Source of the DNA: Cryptoclostridium sp036644995
GTDB taxonomy: Bacteria > Bacillota > Dehalobacteriia > UBA7702
Direction: 5' to 3'
Assembly: GCA_036644995.1 (NCBI GenBank)
Contig: JAVXOZ010000001.1
Coordinates: 1-64,000, forward strand
Length of the DNA stretch: 64,000 bases
Shown here: positions 16,761 to 25,844 of the stretch, piece after piece
How the letters are laid out: each line of letters begins with the position of its first letter
Numbering within the stretch: position 1 is the first letter of the stretch
Made by a program: the position numbers and the translations under genes
The notes under the pieces: model-generated
Databases searched by the model: none
What the model was told of the DNA's origin: nothing
The model's input: the letters and a program-made list of their open reading frames with translations, nothing else

Positions 16761-17639
16761 ATGAAAATAAAAAGTAGCACTTATAATGAGTTAGAACAGC
16801 AATTAGAAAAAGCCATAAATGCGGGAAACACCAAATTGGCAGATGAAATAGTGGCAATGCTCTATACCGATGAGGAGCAAATAAACACAGAAATGCCCAC
16901 AGATTTTCCCGATTCCATCATGGCTCACAGTGAGAAAAGGAGCATGAATAATATGAATAAACGTAAAGCAACAAAAAAAATCATAGCCTCGGTGGCAAGC
17001 TTTGCCCTGATTTTATCCTTTGGCATTACCGCCTATGCCTCGGATTGGTTCCAAAAGCCCATATCTATCTTTGCCGATAGAAATATAGTATCTACCGGTG
17101 AAAATATCAACGAAGGAAATGTAGATACTGCCTTAGAAGCCGATAGAACCAAAGACTATTCCGATGCCGTTGAAACCTTGTATGATGATTTTGCCTCAGG
17201 ATGTGAAGGGGCAGGCTTACCCAATGTTTACCCCGACTATCTTACCAATCATGATGAATTTAAATTAATAAACAAAACCACAGTTTTTATAAATGATAAA
17301 CTAAATACAAAATCAGTTTCAGCAAGCTATTCAGGAGATAAAAAACAGCTGCAAATTCAATTTAATTACGATGAAAGCAGCGATGATATTATCGGGGCTT
17401 ACAGTGATAATATGCAAGTAGAAAATCAAAGGAGCTACACCACAGCCCAAGGAAATATTTTTACTATCTACGATGTTAGATATGTGGATACTGAAAATGC
17501 CACCTTTGACCCGAACAACAAAATAGTTAAAACCCAAATATCCGTAAATAATTATTTTTATGATGTTTCCACCGATAACTTTACCGATGAAGAAATACAT
17601 GAAATATTGGAATCCTTAGATCTTTCCTTATTAAAATAA
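16761..17639 (+). CDS. Putative anti-sigma factor / membrane-anchored sensor
   Basis: This 292-residue protein is not clearly assignable to a named family. A hydrophilic N-terminal part (about residues 1-68) with helical ELEQQLEKAINAGNTKLADE sequence would lie in the cytosol. One hydrophobic segment (about 71-93, IASVASFALILSFGITAYA) crosses the membrane. A secreted domain of about 195 residues follows, rich in Asp, Asn and Thr. This topology, and its place right after an ECF sigma gene, suggest it binds the sigma factor and senses an envelope signal. No zinc HxxxCxxC anti-sigma motif is seen. The ATG at 16761 is preceded by TTGGAGG. Confidence 0.6.
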   Translation: MKIKSSTYNELEQQLEKAINAGNTKLADEIVAMLYTDEEQINTEMPTDFPDSIMAHSEKRSMNNMNKRKATKKIIASVASFALILSFGITAYASDWFQKPISIFADRNIVSTGENINEGNVDTALEADRTKDYSDAVETLYDDFASGCEGAGLPNVYPDYLTNHDEFKLINKTTVFINDKLNTKSVSASYSGDKKQLQIQFNYDESSDDIIGAYSDNMQVENQRSYTTAQGNIFTIYDVRYVDTENATFDPNNKIVKTQISVNNYFYDVSTDNFTDEEIHEILESLDLSLLK

Positions 17640-17656
17640 AATCTCATAATATAAAA

Positions 17657-17697
17657 AGCACCGCTAACCCAAAGTAAAAAATCGGGTTGGCGGTGCT
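17657..17697. terminator. Bidirectional terminator between the anti-sigma gene and dnaJ
   Basis: A strong 14-bp stem, AGCACCGCTAACCC with GGGTTGGCGGTGCT, has A-rich and T-rich flanks. It lies between two convergent genes, 17 bp after one stop and 8 bp after the other, and serves both. Confidence 0.85.
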
Positions 17698-17704
17698 ATT
17701 TTAT

Positions 17705-18880
17705 TTAGTCTATTTTAAAGGCATCTTTCATTTTATCGAAAAAGCCCTTGTCTTTTGTGGAAGATTCGGTGCGATTACCTACTTCTTTGTAGTTATCGTT
17801 ATCCAATCCTGCTTCAAATTTAGCCAGTTCTTTTTGTTGTGCTTCGGTTAAATGCACAGGCACAAGAATGCGAACCTTAATTTTATGATCACCACGACCC
17901 TTGCCCCGCATATGGGGAATGCCCTTTTCCTTTAAGCGGAAAGTTGCATTGTTTTGAGTACCCTCAGGTATATGAAAAGCAACTCTGCCATCTAATGTTG
18001 GCACCTCTATGGTAGCACCCAAAGCAGCCTGAGCAAAGGTTATATCACATTGGGAATGTGTATCATTACCCACACGGATAAAATCAGGATGGGGTTTTAC
18101 ATTAATATGTACATAAAGATCACCACGGCCACCATTTTTATAGCCATCTTCACCTTCACCGGTGATACGCAGTGAGGCTCCATTTTCCATACCTTTGGGA
18201 ACAGCCACATTAATAGAACGGTTTTTACGTGATTTACCGGTGCCCCCACAACCGGAGCATGGTTGTTCTATAATGGTTCCTTCTCCGTTACACTGAGGAC
18301 AAGGACGTACATTTTGCACCTGACCAAATGGGGTATTTTGCACCATGCGAACTTGACCGCTGCCGTTGCACTGAGGGCAAGTTTTAGGAGAGGTACCCGC
18401 AGCTGCCCCTGTACCCGAACAAGTGGTGCAATCTTCTAATCTGGTAATTTTTATTTCTTTTTCAACGCCAAAAGCAGCCTCTTCAAATGTAACATTCAAA
18501 GTGGTTTCAATGTCGGAACCTCGGCGTGGGCGATTCTTTTGAGAACCGCCACCACCGCCAAAGCCGCCAAAAATATTTTCAAAAATATCTCCAAAGCCGC
18601 CAAAATCACTGAAGCCGCCACCGCCATAGCCACCGCCGCCCATGCCGTTGTTATCCACACCTGCATGGCCGAATTGGTCGTAACGTCCACGTTTATCAGC
18701 ATCGGTGAGCACCTCTGCGGCTTCATTAATTTCTTTAAATTTATCCGCAGATGTGGGATCATCGGGATTAAGGTCAGGATGATATTTTTTTGCCTTTTTT
18801 TTGTAGGCTTTTTTAATTTCTTCTTCAGAGGCTCCTTTGCTTACGCCCAGAACCTCATAGTAATCTCTTTTTTCAGCCAA
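17705..18880 (-). CDS. dnaJ: Chaperone DnaJ
   Basis: This 391-residue type I Hsp40 has a J domain with the HPD motif (YHPDLN, about residues 32-37) and a Gly/Phe-rich linker. Four zinc-finger repeats follow (CTTCSGTG, CPQCNGSG, CPQCNGEG, CSGCGGTG). Then comes the substrate-binding C-terminal region with HPDFIRVGNDTH. It delivers unfolded clients to DnaK and stimulates its ATPase. It lies 23 bp after dnaK and is the last gene of the hrcA-grpE-dnaK-dnaJ operon, followed by a strong terminator. Confidence 0.98.
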   Translation of the reverse strand: MAEKRDYYEVLGVSKGASEEEIKKAYKKKAKKYHPDLNPDDPTSADKFKEINEAAEVLTDADKRGRYDQFGHAGVDNNGMGGGGYGGGGFSDFGGFGDIFENIFGGFGGGGGSQKNRPRRGSDIETTLNVTFEEAAFGVEKEIKITRLEDCTTCSGTGAAAGTSPKTCPQCNGSGQVRMVQNTPFGQVQNVRPCPQCNGEGTIIEQPCSGCGGTGKSRKNRSINVAVPKGMENGASLRITGEGEDGYKNGGRGDLYVHINVKPHPDFIRVGNDTHSQCDITFAQAALGATIEVPTLDGRVAFHIPEGTQNNATFRLKEKGIPHMRGKGRGDHKIKVRILVPVHLTEAQQKELAKFEAGLDNDNYKEVGNRTESSTKDKGFFDKMKDAFKID

Positions 18881-18903
18881 AGGTCTCCCCTTCTCCGTGT
18901 TGA

Positions 18904-20763
18904 TTATTTTTTGGTATCGTCCTCATCAACAACAGTATAATCTGCATCCACAACGTCGTCATCAGGATTTGCTTGGTTTGCTTCACCTTGTGCACCGGCT
19001 TCATCGCCACCTGCTGCCTGTTGTTGTTGAGCCATTTCGCCATAAACTCTTTCAGATGCTTTATGAAGCACTGCATACATAGCATCGAGTTTTTCTTTGA
19101 TAACATCGGCATCATCGCCTTCCAAAGCGTTTTTCAATTCTGCTTTAGCGGCTTCCAAATCGTTCTTTTCGGCATCTGTATATTTATCTTCCATTTCTTT
19201 CATGGAATTTTCAACTTGATAAATTGCAGAATCAGCTTGGTTTCTGATTTCAATTTGTGCCTTGCGTTTTTCATCTTCTGCTTTAAATTTTTCAGCATCA
19301 TCAACCATACGGTTAATGTCATCATCGTTTAAACCACCGGAAGATGTGATGGTGATGGATTGTTCTTTGCCGGTGCCCAAATCTTTGGCACCAACGTGTA
19401 CAATACCATTGGCATCTATATCAAATTTAACTTCGATTTGGGGTACACCACGGGGAGATGGCGGAATATCGTTCAAATTAAAACGTCCTAAAGTTTTATT
19501 ATCCGCAGCCATGGAGCGTTCACCCTGTAATACATGGATTTCAACCGAGGGTTGATTATCCGCAGCAGTGGAAAATACTTGGCTCTTAGATGTGGGGATA
19601 GTTGTATTTCTATCAATAAGAATGGTGTTTACGCCGCCCAAGGTTTCAATACCCAAGGAAAGGGGTGTAACATCAAGAAGTAAAACATCTTTAACTTCGC
19701 CGCCTAAAACACCACCTTGAATAGATGCGCCCAAAGCAACACATTCATCAGGATTTACACCCTTGCTGGGTTCTTTGCCTAAAAGTTTTTTAATAGCTTC
19801 CTGAACAGCGGGAATACGGGTAGAACCACCAACTAAGATAATTTTATCGATTTCATTGGGGCTAAGACCAGCATCAGACATGGCTTCTTTGGTGGGACCC
19901 ATGGTTTTTTCAACTAAATCTTTGGTAATTTCATCAAATTGAGCACGGGTTAAAGTGATATCCAAATGCTTGGGACCGGATTCTGTGGCTGTGATGAAAG
20001 GCAAATTGATATTGGCGGACATTACTCCGGACAAGTCAATTTTTGCTTTTTCAGCAGCTTCTTTCAAGCGTTGCATTGCCATTTTATCTTGAGAAAGGTC
20101 TATGCCTTCATTCTTTTTATATTCAGCTACTAAATAATTAATAACTTTTTGGTCAAAATCATCGCCGCCCAAAAGGTTGTTACCATGGGTAGCTTTAACT
20201 TCAAATACCCCATCGCCTAATTCCAAAATAGATACATCAAAGGTACCACCGCCTAAGTCGAATACCAAAACAGTGTGGTCGTTACCTTTATCCAAGCCAT
20301 AGGAAAGTGCAGCAGCGGTAGGTTCGTTAATAATACGTTTTACTTCCAAGCCTGCAATTTTACCTGCATCTTTAGTGGCTTGACGTTGGCTATCTGAAAA
20401 GTAAGCAGGCACAGTAATAACTGCATCGGTTACTGTAGTACCGAGATATGCTTCGGCATCGCCTTTAAGTTTTTGCAAAATCATTGCGGAAATTTCTTGA
20501 GGTGTATATGTTTTATCCTCAATATGTACTTTATAATCTTTACCCATATGTCTTTTAACAGACATAACGGTTTTATCGGAATTGGTAACGGCCTGTCTTT
20601 TTGCCACAGCACCAACCAATCTTTCGCCATTGTTACTAAATGCTACCACCGAAGGGGTAGTTCTGGCACCCTCTGCATTGGGGATAATTACAGCTTCCCC
20701 GCCTTCCATAACGGCAACGCAGGAGTTTGTAGTTCCTAAGTCAATACCTATTATTTTGCTCAT
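18904..20763 (-). CDS. dnaK: Chaperone DnaK (Hsp70)
   Basis: This Hsp70 has 619 residues. The ATPase domain carries IGIDLGTTNSCVAV at the N-terminus, VFDLGGGTFDVSIL (about residue 170) and VGGSTRIPAVQ (about 310). The substrate-binding domain and helical lid follow, and the chain ends in an acidic DADYTVVDEDD tail. The start is ATG at 20763 with GGAGGAA upstream. The ORF-extending ATG at 20778 lies in the leader. It works with DnaJ and GrpE encoded on either side, under HrcA/CIRCE control. Confidence 0.98.
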   Translation of the reverse strand: MSKIIGIDLGTTNSCVAVMEGGEAVIIPNAEGARTTPSVVAFSNNGERLVGAVAKRQAVTNSDKTVMSVKRHMGKDYKVHIEDKTYTPQEISAMILQKLKGDAEAYLGTTVTDAVITVPAYFSDSQRQATKDAGKIAGLEVKRIINEPTAAALSYGLDKGNDHTVLVFDLGGGTFDVSILELGDGVFEVKATHGNNLLGGDDFDQKVINYLVAEYKKNEGIDLSQDKMAMQRLKEAAEKAKIDLSGVMSANINLPFITATESGPKHLDITLTRAQFDEITKDLVEKTMGPTKEAMSDAGLSPNEIDKIILVGGSTRIPAVQEAIKKLLGKEPSKGVNPDECVALGASIQGGVLGGEVKDVLLLDVTPLSLGIETLGGVNTILIDRNTTIPTSKSQVFSTAADNQPSVEIHVLQGERSMAADNKTLGRFNLNDIPPSPRGVPQIEVKFDIDANGIVHVGAKDLGTGKEQSITITSSGGLNDDDINRMVDDAEKFKAEDEKRKAQIEIRNQADSAIYQVENSMKEMEDKYTDAEKNDLEAAKAELKNALEGDDADVIKEKLDAMYAVLHKASERVYGEMAQQQQAAGGDEAGAQGEANQANPDDDVVDADYTVVDEDDTKK

Positions 20764-20847
20764 ATTAAATTCCTCCATTATTACAATTAATATTATGTAA
20801 AAAAATATTTACCATAACTATATATATATTTAACAATTTAAACTAAA

Positions 20848-21465
20848 TTATTTTGCAACCTTAACCATGGCAGGGCGCAAAAGTTTTTCGTGAAACATAA
20901 AGCCCGGCTGCAACACTTCAGTAACTGTGTTACTGGCAAAGCCTTCTTTTTCTTCTTGAGATATGGCATCGTGTACTTTGGGGTCAAATTCTTCACCCTT
21001 CATACCCACAATAACCAAACCGCTACCAATTAAAATTTCCATCATCTGTTTTTGAACCATTTTAACCCCTTCGATAATGGGGTCATCTTTGCCATGAATC
21101 AAGGCACGTTCAAAATTATCCAACACCGGTAAAAGCTCTGTTAATAAATTCCCTGCTGCACTAACCCGCAAATCTTCTTTTTCTTTTAATGTGCGCTTGC
21201 GAAAATTTTCAAATTCTGCCTGATGTCTTTGCAAGGTTTCCAAGGTTTCATCTTTTTCTTTTTCTGCTGCTTCTTTCGCCGCTTTGCATTCTTCATTTTC
21301 CGCTATTAAAGCTTCATTTTCCTCGGTTAAACATTGCTCTAAGGTTTTTGGCTCCGAGGTTTCTTCCGAGTTTTCTAAGTTTTCAGAATCATTGGTATTG
21401 TCGCAACATTCGCAATTTTCCTCTTGTTTTGACTTTATCGTTTCCTCTTTTTTCTTCTTAGTCAC
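20848..21465 (-). CDS. grpE: Nucleotide exchange factor GrpE
   Basis: This 205-residue protein has an acidic, low-complexity N-terminus (with an unusual ENCECC cysteine cluster near residue 18) and a long coiled-coil dimerisation helix (about 50-110). The C-terminal beta domain ends with EVLQPGFMFHEKLLRPAMVKVAK-type sequence. GrpE releases ADP from DnaK. Its start overlaps the hrcA stop by four bases. An 84-bp gap separates it from dnaK. Confidence 0.97.
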   Translation of the reverse strand: MTKKKKEETIKSKQEENCECCDNTNDSENLENSEETSEPKTLEQCLTEENEALIAENEECKAAKEAAEKEKDETLETLQRHQAEFENFRKRTLKEKEDLRVSAAGNLLTELLPVLDNFERALIHGKDDPIIEGVKMVQKQMMEILIGSGLVIVGMKGEEFDPKVHDAISQEEKEGFASNTVTEVLQPGFMFHEKLLRPAMVKVAK

Positions 21466-22505
21466 TTCTTGCCTCCGTTATTTTTATTTTCGTTGTGCAA
21501 AACCATGGAAAGATTCTCTGCCACCTCTTTTATTAAAGAAGCACTGCGAGCATATTCCATTCTTGTAGGACCCAATACCCCAATGGAACCCATGGTATTG
21601 CCATTAAAACTGTAAGTACAAGTAACCATGGAACATTGATTGATTTGTCCGTGGGATAATTCTTCACCAATGGCAAAATTCATGCCATCTCTTTTTCTAC
21701 CCTGCAATAATTCTTTAAGAATTTCTTCGTTTGCCAAAAAAGAGAGTATTTCTTTTACCTTTTCAATATCCTGAAATTCAGGATGGTTCAATATATTTAA
21801 GGTACCATCTAAAAAAACTTTTTCTTCGCCGCTGGTTTTTATGGCATCACTTAGCATTTCTAAAATACCATCAACTATTTCCATTTCTTTAGATAATTCA
21901 CCGGAAAGCTCCCTCATTAATGTAACGTTAACATCATCAATGGAGTGGCCCTTTAACTTACCAAAAAGCACTTGGCTTATTTCTTTAAGCCTTTTTTCGG
22001 AAACAGGCACCGGGAAATCAATGGTACGATGGTGAATAAGCCCAACATCTGTAACGATGATAAGCACAGCCTGAAAAGGATTTATGGGCAAAATTTGCAT
22101 TTGTTCCAAAGTGCCCGCACTTTTCGTTGGTGTTAATATCATAGTTATATAATGGGACATATCCGATAATACTTTACAAGTATCAGGCAGCAATTTATCA
22201 ATTTTCGGTGCATCTTCCCCAAAAAATGAATGGATAGTGTTAATTTCCCCGGGAACAAGATTGCTCTCGTCCATCAAAAAATCCACATAATAGCGATATC
22301 CCTGCTGAGAAGGGATTCTACCCGATGAAGTATGGGGCTGTTCTATAAAGCCCAGTTCTTCAAGATCTGCCATTTCATTTCTAATAGTTGCGGAACTAAC
22401 GCCTAAATCATAACTTTTGGCAATGGTTCTGGAACCCACAGGCTCCGCCGTATTGATATAATCGGTGATGATGGCTCGTAAGACTCTTTGTTTGCGTTCG
22501 TCCAT
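21462..22505 (-). CDS. hrcA: Heat-inducible transcription repressor HrcA
   Basis: This 347-residue repressor has an N-terminal winged helix (RKQRVLRAIITDYINTAEPV, then SSATIRNEMADLEE) that binds CIRCE operators. A GAF-like dimerisation and inserted domain follows. The ATG at 22505 is preceded by AAAGGAGATG; the upstream in-frame ATG overlaps the operator. A perfect CIRCE element lies 17 bp before this start, so the gene represses its own operon. Repression is relieved when GroEL is titrated by unfolded protein. Confidence 0.97.
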   Translation of the reverse strand: MDERKQRVLRAIITDYINTAEPVGSRTIAKSYDLGVSSATIRNEMADLEELGFIEQPHTSSGRIPSQQGYRYYVDFLMDESNLVPGEINTIHSFFGEDAPKIDKLLPDTCKVLSDMSHYITMILTPTKSAGTLEQMQILPINPFQAVLIIVTDVGLIHHRTIDFPVPVSEKRLKEISQVLFGKLKGHSIDDVNVTLMRELSGELSKEMEIVDGILEMLSDAIKTSGEEKVFLDGTLNILNHPEFQDIEKVKEILSFLANEEILKELLQGRKRDGMNFAIGEELSHGQINQCSMVTCTYSFNGNTMGSIGVLGPTRMEYARSASLIKEVAENLSMVLHNENKNNGGKK

Positions 22506-22521
22506 ATCCACATCTCCTTTG

Positions 22522-22548
22522 TTAGCACTCTTGTTCATCGAGTGCTAA
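22522..22548. promoter_or_regulatory. CIRCE operator
   Basis: TTAGCACTC-N9-GAGTGCTAA is a perfect match to the CIRCE inverted repeat bound by HrcA. It lies just downstream of the -10 element, so HrcA binding would block initiation of hrcA-grpE-dnaK-dnaJ. Confidence 0.97.
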
Positions 22549-22552
22549 CCAC

Positions 22553-22581
22553 AGGATAACATTACCTGTAAAAAAAGTCAA
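22553..22581 (-). promoter_or_regulatory. Sigma-A promoter of the hrcA operon
   Basis: On the minus strand -35 TTGACT (22576-22581) and -10 TATCCT (22553-22558) are separated by 17 bp. CIRCE begins a few bases downstream. The promoter is in the 57-bp gap after hemW, so the heat-shock genes can be transcribed independently of lepA-hemW. Confidence 0.8.
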
Positions 22582-22605
22582 GAGGGTAGATAGGTATAAT
22601 TTCAA

Positions 22606-23733
22606 TTAAATTAAAGAAATTAGCACTTCATTGTTTAACAAAACGCCCTTATCCGTTAGCTTGAGCTGCCCTTCTTCTACTTTCAGCAATCCCAAGTCAA
22701 AAAATTTGACCATTTGACCTTTTTTTTCCGCAAAGTATTCGGTTCCATATTTTTCCGAAAATTCTCCTATATTTAAACCCCAAACAAGACGCATGGGTAA
22801 AATAATTTCTTCTTCTCTAATTTCCGTCGGGGTCAAAACCTCACGCTCACCCCAAGGGAAAATTCCTTTTTCCACTTTATCACTGTATACTTCCATATTG
22901 GTTTCATTTTTCAAACGTACATTATCCAATAGTGAAGATGCACCCAAGCCCAAACCTAAGTAATCTTTACGCAGCCAATAAGCAGTGTTATGGCGGCAAG
23001 GGTAATCTATACGTGCAAAGTTTGCTATCTCATAGCGGTAAATTCGTTTTTTCTCCAAGTATTCCATGGCGTAAAGCTGCATATCCGCATTTAAGTCATC
23101 CTGAGGCAGGGTAAGCTCATCAGCGGCAACCAAACGCCCCCAAGGGGTTTCTTCCGACAATTTTAAACCGTAGGTAGAAATATGGGTTACAGGCAATGCC
23201 ACGGCACTTTTTAAGCTTTCCTGCCATTGTTTCATGGTTTGGTTGGGCAAGCCGTACATTAAATCTACATTAATGTTTTTAAGCCCCACCTCTTTAGCGG
23301 TGTTAACAGCCTTTTCTATATCGGACACATTATGCAATCTGCCCATAGCTTTTAATAGGGAGTTTTGAAAAGCCTGTGCTCCAAAAGAAATTCGGTTTAT
23401 ACCTAATTTAGTCAAGGCTCTTAAATATTTTTTATCCACACTTTCGGGATTTGCCTCTATGGTAATTTCCATGGAATCTCCAAAGCCAAAAATTTCCTTA
23501 AAACCCTTCAGCAAAAATTCAAAATCTTTGGGTTTCAACAGCGAAGGAGTGCCCCCACCAAAATAAATGGTCAGCAAGCCGTATTCGGATTTAAAGCTTT
23601 CATACAATTTGGCTTCCTTAAGCAGCAAACTCAAATAAGCCTCACGCTGCTCATCTGAGGATGTATCTGAAATAAAATCACAATAATTGCATTTATGTTT
23701 ACAAAAAGGCAGATGCACATAAAGAAATCTCAT
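22606..23733 (-). CDS. hemW: Radical SAM family heme chaperone HemW
   Basis: This 375-residue protein has the cluster motif CKHKCNYCDF (CxxxCxxC, about residues 11-18). The HemW-specific extension and YFGGGTPSLL, IEANPES and ISFGAQAF follow. Members bind heme and a 4Fe-4S cluster and hand heme to target proteins. They were formerly mis-named coproporphyrinogen oxidase. The gene starts immediately after the lepA stop with no gap, which is the conserved lepA-hemW order. Confidence 0.95.
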   Translation of the reverse strand: MRFLYVHLPFCKHKCNYCDFISDTSSDEQREAYLSLLLKEAKLYESFKSEYGLLTIYFGGGTPSLLKPKDFEFLLKGFKEIFGFGDSMEITIEANPESVDKKYLRALTKLGINRISFGAQAFQNSLLKAMGRLHNVSDIEKAVNTAKEVGLKNINVDLMYGLPNQTMKQWQESLKSAVALPVTHISTYGLKLSEETPWGRLVAADELTLPQDDLNADMQLYAMEYLEKKRIYRYEIANFARIDYPCRHNTAYWLRKDYLGLGLGASSLLDNVRLKNETNMEVYSDKVEKGIFPWGEREVLTPTEIREEEIILPMRLVWGLNIGEFSEKYGTEYFAEKKGQMVKFFDLGLLKVEEGQLKLTDKGVLLNNEVLISLI

Positions 23734-25539
23734 TTAATCATCCAACTGTAAAACCGCCATGAAGGCCTCTTGGGGAATTTCCACATTGCCCATTTGCTTC
23801 ATGCGTTTTTTGCCTTCCTTTTGTTTTTCCAAAAGCTTACGCTTACGGCTGATGTCACCACCATAGCATTTTTCAATAACATTTTTTCGCAGTGCTTTCA
23901 CGGATTCTCTGGCAATTACTTTATTGCCGATAGCCGCCTGAATAGCCACTTCAAACATTTGCCGAGGAATAAGCTTTCTTAATTTTTCCGTTAATTGCCT
24001 ACCTCTGTTATAGGCATTATCCTTATGCACAATCAAGGAAAGAGCATCCACCACATCACCATTTACCATAATATCCAATTTCACCAAGGTGGATTTGCGA
24101 TAGCCAGAAAGTTCATAATCCAAAGAGGCATAACCTCGGGTTCTGGATTTCAGCTGGTCAAAAAAGTCAAAAATAACTTCGGATAAAGGCAATTCATAGG
24201 TGAGAATAACCCGAGTTGTGGAAACATACTCCATATTTTTAAAATTACCACGCCTATCTTGAATCATCTCCATAATGGCACCTATATATTCTTTAGGTGA
24301 CATAATGGTAGCTTCCACATAGGGTTCTTCCATATGCTCAATAAATTGAGATTCAGGTATTTTACTGGGGTTTTCAATATGTTCAATACCGCCATCGGTG
24401 GTATAAACTATATAATCAACGCTGGGAGCAGTGGTTAAAAGTTCCAGATTATATTCACGCTCCAAACGCTCTTGAATAATTTCCATATGTAAAAGACCCA
24501 AAAAACCGCAGCGAAAACCAAAGCCCAAAGCCACAGAAGTTTCAGGTTCAAAAACCAAGGAGGCATCGTTTAAGGATAACTTTTCCAAAGCATCCTTTAA
24601 ATTATCATAATCATTATTTTCAATGGGATAAATACCGCAGTATACCATAGGCATAGCTTTGCGATAACCCGGCAAAGGCAAAACCGCAGGATTATCCGCA
24701 TTTGTTACGGTATCACCCACTTCGGTATCTTTTACGTGCTTAATGCTGGCTGCCAAATACCCAACATCCCCTGCTCGCAATTTTTCCACCGGCTTCATTG
24801 TGGGAGTAAAAACCCCAACCTCAATTACATCAAAGGTTTTTCCCGAACCCATCATTTGTATTTTTGTGCCCTTAGAGAGTTCCCCGTTCATCACCCGCAA
24901 ATAAGGTATAGCACCTTTATAGGGGTCAAAGTGGGAATCGAATATCAAGGCTTGGAGTTCTCCATCTCTATCACCTTTGGGCTGGGGAATAAGGTGTACA
25001 ATGGCTTCTAAAACCTCATCAACACCTTGACCTGTTTTGGCGGATACCAAAATAGCTTCGGAAGCATCAATGCCCAAAACTTCTTCTATTTGAGCTTTCA
25101 CACCTTCAGGGTCCGCACTGGGCAAATCTATTTTGTTAATAACAGGGATAAGTTCCAAATCGTTTTCCACTGCCAAATAAGCATTGGCAAGGGTTTGGGC
25201 CTCAATACCCTGAACCGCATCCACAACCAACAAAGCACCTTCACACGCTGCCAAACTCCGAGAAACCTCGTAAGTAAAGTCTACGTGCCCGGGAGTATCT
25301 ATAAGGTTTAAAGTGTATTCTATGCCATCTTTGGCTTTGTAGGTTAAACACACCGCTTGGAGTTTAATGGTAATTCCCCGCTCACGTTCTAAATCCATAT
25401 GGTCCAAAAGCTGGGCTTCCATATTACGGTGAGCAATAGCCCCGGTCATTTCCAAAATTCTATCTGCCAAAGTACTTTTTCCGTGGTCAATATGGGCAAT
25501 AATACAAAAATTTCTTGTAGTTTTTAATTTCGTGTTCAA
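23734..25539 (-). CDS. lepA: Elongation factor 4 (LepA)
   Basis: This 601-residue translational GTPase has G1 AHIDHGKST, G3 DTPGHVDF and G4 NKIDLP. Domains II and III, an EF-G-like V domain and the LepA-specific C-terminal domain follow (ending GKKRMKQMGNVEIPQEAF). LepA acts on stalled or maturing ribosomes at the membrane. It heads the lepA-hemW unit. The 305-bp upstream gap holds a degenerate palindromic repeat. Confidence 0.98.
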   Translation of the reverse strand: MNTKLKTTRNFCIIAHIDHGKSTLADRILEMTGAIAHRNMEAQLLDHMDLERERGITIKLQAVCLTYKAKDGIEYTLNLIDTPGHVDFTYEVSRSLAACEGALLVVDAVQGIEAQTLANAYLAVENDLELIPVINKIDLPSADPEGVKAQIEEVLGIDASEAILVSAKTGQGVDEVLEAIVHLIPQPKGDRDGELQALIFDSHFDPYKGAIPYLRVMNGELSKGTKIQMMGSGKTFDVIEVGVFTPTMKPVEKLRAGDVGYLAASIKHVKDTEVGDTVTNADNPAVLPLPGYRKAMPMVYCGIYPIENNDYDNLKDALEKLSLNDASLVFEPETSVALGFGFRCGFLGLLHMEIIQERLEREYNLELLTTAPSVDYIVYTTDGGIEHIENPSKIPESQFIEHMEEPYVEATIMSPKEYIGAIMEMIQDRRGNFKNMEYVSTTRVILTYELPLSEVIFDFFDQLKSRTRGYASLDYELSGYRKSTLVKLDIMVNGDVVDALSLIVHKDNAYNRGRQLTEKLRKLIPRQMFEVAIQAAIGNKVIARESVKALRKNVIEKCYGGDISRKRKLLEKQKEGKKRMKQMGNVEIPQEAFMAVLQLDD

Positions 25540-25844
25540 AGTATAGTCACTCCTAAATTCACAAGTTTATTTCAAATTAAGCGCAGCTGAGTTATTCAAT
25601 AATTATTAAGTTTATATAAAGCATCGGCATAAATCACAAAAGCTGTTAAGCACTGATATAAAGTAGATTATAACCAAAAGCCATTTTGGCTATAAAATCA
25701 TAGGCATTGAAGAAAGTTTAAAACAACCAAACTCTGGACTCCCTGTGTACTCAAACGTACATATGGAGGAGCCTGCCCATTATCATGGTTTTATACAGCT
25801 TCATAAAGTTATTAACCAACAGTATAATTAAGCCATCTTCAACT
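25540..25844. other. Gap between murJ and lepA, with degenerate repeat
   Basis: No gene is seen. The part next to murJ contains a diverged copy of the palindromic repeat (25702-25822). The remaining 160 bp upstream of lepA are AT-rich and must contain the lepA promoter, which I could not place confidently. Confidence 0.5.
25702..25822. repeat. Interspersed palindromic repeat, degenerate copy B
   Basis: The left end AGGCATTGAAGAAAG and the centre TGTGTACTCAAACGTACATA match the arm start and GTAC core of the copies at 42791 and 48920. The outer right part (TTATTAACCAACAG) is only loosely similar, and the CCGAATATCAGAC block is lost. It begins 23 bp after the murJ stop. Confidence 0.45.
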
